Translations under genes and position numbers: made by a program
Part shown: positions 31,318 through 33,297 of the stretch, piece after piece
Position numbering within the stretch: position 1 is the stretch's first letter
Layout of the letters: every line of letters starts with the position of its first letter
The notes under the pieces: model-generated
Told to the model about the DNA's origin: nothing
The model's database searches: none
The model's input: only the letters and a program-made list of their open reading frames with translations
From: an uncultured Clostridia bacterium
GTDB lineage: Bacteria > Bacillota > Clostridia > Christensenellales > Aristaeellaceae
Assembly (NCBI GenBank): GCA_937906775.1
Contig: CALCUD010000079.1
Location: 1 to 33,297 of the forward strand
Length of the DNA stretch: 33,297 bases
Reading direction: 5' to 3'

Positions 31318-32313
31318 TTACAGCTTTGATTTCATTTGCAGAATCCGGGCGCAGGATTCCCGGGCTTCGGCCAGGGACAGAGTACCGTCGCGGAAGGACT
31401 GCTCCAGCAGTTCGGCAGACTGATACTGCCTCTCCGGCGTATGACAGACCAGAGCAATATCGATACCGGCCTGCATTCCTTTCAGTACAGAAACCGGAGT
31501 GCCGTACAACATACGGACGGCGTCCATTTCCATACAGTCGGAGATGATCACGCCGCTGAAATGCATTTCCTGCCGCAGCAATCCGGTCATGACACGCCGG
31601 GAAAGCGTGGATGGCACATGCTCCGGGTCCAGCGCGGGGAAAATGACGTGAGCGGACATGATGGCGTCGATCCCTTCGCCGATTGCGCGGCGGAAGGGGA
31701 TCAGTTCTGTCTTTTCCGTTTCCTCACGGGTCTTGCTGACAATAGGCAGTCCGACGTGGGAGTCTGTATCGGTATCGCCGTGTCCGGGGAAATGCTTCCC
31801 GCAACTCAGAATACCCCGGCTTTTCAGACCGTTCATATAGGCAATGCCGAAATCGGACACGGTTTGAGGATCTGTTCCGAAACTGCGGACGCCGATGATG
31901 GGATTCCGGGGATTGCTGTTCACATCCAGGATCGGAGCAAGGTTCAGATCGATCCCGAAGTCTTTCAGTTCCGCTCCGATCGCGGCAGCTGTTTCAAAGG
32001 CTTTCGCGGGGTCGCCGGAGGAACCGATGTCCATGGCGTCCGGCGTCTTCAGACCGATATGATCCAGACGGGAGAGCTTTCCGCATTCCTCGTCAATGGC
32101 GATCATGGCTGGGATCCCGGTTTCCGCCAGGATCAGTTCCTTCAGATCCCGGGTGAGACAGCGAAGCTGATCCGGGGAGATCGCATTTCTCCGGAAGAGG
32201 ATCACATTTCCAATCTTCCAGGTCCTGACAAGGTCCCGGAATTCCGGGGTGATTTCCGGACCGTCGAAGCCGATGCACAGCTTCTGCCCGATGATCTTTC
32301 TGATTTCGTCCAT
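31318..32313 (-). CDS. nagZ: GH3 beta-N-acetylhexosaminidase (NagZ-like)
   Basis: 331 aa, single GH3 barrel domain without the C-terminal domain, no signal peptide, so cytoplasmic. The NagZ signature KHFPGHGDTDTDSH spans 173-186 (with the D184-H186 acid/base dyad) and the nucleophile is D259 in SDCMEMDAV. It would remove beta-1,4-N-acetylglucosamine from muropeptides in cell-wall recycling. GGGAGAG precedes ATG 32313. The gene is complete and flanked by a broken IS remnant upstream and a gene-free gap downstream. Confidence 0.93.
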   Translation of the reverse strand: MDEIRKIIGQKLCIGFDGPEITPEFRDLVRTWKIGNVILFRRNAISPDQLRCLTRDLKELILAETGIPAMIAIDEECGKLSRLDHIGLKTPDAMDIGSSGDPAKAFETAAAIGAELKDFGIDLNLAPILDVNSNPRNPIIGVRSFGTDPQTVSDFGIAYMNGLKSRGILSCGKHFPGHGDTDTDSHVGLPIVSKTREETEKTELIPFRRAIGEGIDAIMSAHVIFPALDPEHVPSTLSRRVMTGLLRQEMHFSGVIISDCMEMDAVRMLYGTPVSVLKGMQAGIDIALVCHTPERQYQSAELLEQSFRDGTLSLAEARESCARILQMKSKL

Positions 32314-32435
32314 GTACGATTCTCTCCCGTCGGTTTTTGATCACAGTACATGCCGCAGAAAAGCGGAACACTTTTCTGTTACAGAGTTAAGAATATATCC
32401 TGTTTTTCCGTTTTCTCCATACAGCATTTCTGTCA

Positions 32436-32531
32436 TTATCTGCGCTTATAGAGCACGATCTTCGGGTCGGCTCCCTCGCATCTGTATTCCGAGACCAGGA
32501 TAAACTTTTCGTTTGCCGCAATACCGTATCT
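32436..32531 (-). pseudogene. C-terminal remnant of an unknown gene
   Basis: 31 codons in a frame different from the transposase. They begin after a stop, contain KFILVSEYRCEGADPKIVLY and end KRR then TAA 32438-32436. The composition is strongly coding-like, but the family is not recognised. It is joined directly to the broken transposase, so the IS (or a deletion next to it) probably removed the rest of this gene. Confidence 0.5.
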
Positions 32532-33124
32532 TCAGCTTTTTCCCTGGCTTCATTCAGCAGTGAGGCATCCGTCGGAAAACGGATGTTCTGCGGAGCGCAG
32601 GTCGCATCCGGAATCAAAGTGCCTTTGTTGTCTTCTGTGGGAGTTCCTTCGCTTTCCTTGTTTTCGTCATTCTGACTGCTGCTGTCGGAATCATCATCGT
32701 CGTCGTGCTTTTCATCTTCTGTCTTTCGACCAATGATCCGGTCATTGCCCCATGAAAGCATTTCGGGTGTGATCCGTTGACGGAACCGTGTCATCATGCT
32801 CGGATCAAAGGGGCATTCGTACCGGTATTCATGCAGTCCGAGGAAATACTGAAGGCACGGATTCATCGCGATCTCACGGGTGATATCTTCATCTGACATG
32901 GTTTTGCAGGCCGGTTTGATCAGGAGAGCGCCCAACGCCATTCTGGAATCAATTGCCCTTTGGCCCTTCTTGCTTCTGAAGTTATCGGCATACTTCAGAT
33001 CGAATTCCCGCCAGGGTACCAACTTGCTCAGCTTGATCCATTCGTTGTCCGGATCCGGCGGCAATGAGCCGAACATTTCGGGTGATTCCAGTATGGAAAC
33101 CTGTCCATTATGCCGTTTGTACAT
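32532..33124 (-). pseudogene. IS1182-type transposase, truncated
   Basis: N-terminal part (about 195 codons) of a DUF772/IS1182-like transposase, starting ATG 33124 with AGGAGGG. It shows the conserved DNEWIKLSKLVPWREFDLKY, FLGLHEYRYECPFDPSMMTRFRQRI and an acidic linker (DDDDDSDSSSQND), then IRFPTDASLLNEAREKAED. The catalytic DDE part is missing. The open frame continues to 32387, but the residues after about 32535 no longer resemble a transposase. Confidence 0.75.
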
Positions 33125-33141
33125 TTTGAGCCCTCCTGTTG

Positions 33142-33240
33142 GTGCAAGGTTTTTGATGCGAATTCCCTGATTCCCTTGCACTTATTATAACATATTTGGG
33201 GCTCTAACCGTTGATTTTCTTATGTTTTTGGGAATTCGCA
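33142..33240. repeat. Inverted repeats upstream of the transposase
   Basis: GTGCAAGG (33142-33149) pairs with CCTTGCAC (33174-33181). TGCGAATTCCC (33157-33167) pairs with GGGAATTCGCA (33230-33240). Both lie before the transposase start and may be transposase or regulator sites; the left IS end is not identifiable in the window. TGT-TATAAT (minus strand, 33192-33184) is a probable IS promoter. Confidence 0.45.
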
Positions 33241-33297
33241 GGAGACACTAAGTAAATCCGCAACAGGTATAGATGGGCGGCGATTGCCGGATCTCAT

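Noticed and set aside
1..33297. CRISPR array, tRNA or rRNA genes
   Set aside because: No direct repeats with regular spacers and no cloverleaf or rRNA-like stretch was seen on either strand. tRNAscan-SE or a CRISPR finder would be the decisive check.

Overview
The window reads as chromosome of a moderately GC-rich Bacillota (Clostridia-type) bacterium. The supporting signs are strong AAAGGAGG-type ribosome binding sites, Gram-positive ABC-F and MerR/TipAS regulators, a DinG-type helicase carrying a nuclease domain, short intergenic gaps and TTGACA/TATAAT promoters. I infer an uncultured gut or rumen clostridial lineage from the glycosidase content and codon style; the species cannot be named from sequence alone.

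Layout. 1-490: a small HExxH protein that may start outside the window. 633-5660: a compact plus-strand run of low-molecular-weight phosphatase, ABC-F ATPase, O6-alkylguanine-DNA alkyltransferase and GH36 galactosidase. It converges on a GH31 glycosidase (5725-7899, minus). The GH31 promoter and that of a divergent NUDIX gene share one -35 element. 8543-12254: minus-strand accessory genes (methyltransferase, RimJ/L-like acetyltransferase behind a leader-ORF/terminator, VOC protein, DUF523 protein, EamA transporter). 12436-13808: an SGNH hydrolase and an XRE regulator fused to a desulfoferrodoxin-like iron module. 13831-16588: an antibiotic-response pair, a ribosome-protection-type ABC-F gene with an elaborate leader and a convergent MerR-TipAS regulator with a textbook 19-bp-spacer promoter. 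16676-20895: small acetyltransferase, NUDIX and dihydrouridine synthase genes, a candidate small RNA and a tiny membrane protein. 20936-24029: a nuclease-helicase and a SIMPL-domain protein. 24255-27592: an ECF sigma operon (sigma, 58-aa membrane protein, signal peptidase I, secreted peptidoglycan-binding VWA protein) with a SigW-like promoter. 27664-31005: VOC, DUF1801-like, flavin reductase and ALDH3 genes with an AraC-family remnant. 31318-33297: NagZ-like GH3 and a broken IS1182-type transposase joined to the tail of another gene.

How it works together. Most of the window is accessory metabolism and stress or toxin defence. The most interesting parts are regulatory: (i) a leader before the ABC-F gene with mutually exclusive hairpins and a uORF whose stop overlaps the ABC-F start; (ii) a second leader-ORF plus terminator before an acetyltransferase; (iii) a DNA-binding protein that keeps all five superoxide-reductase iron ligands but not the catalytic lysine; (iv) an apparently self-regulated ECF sigma cell-envelope operon with a very small candidate anti-sigma protein. 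All functional statements are from reading motifs; no database search was run.
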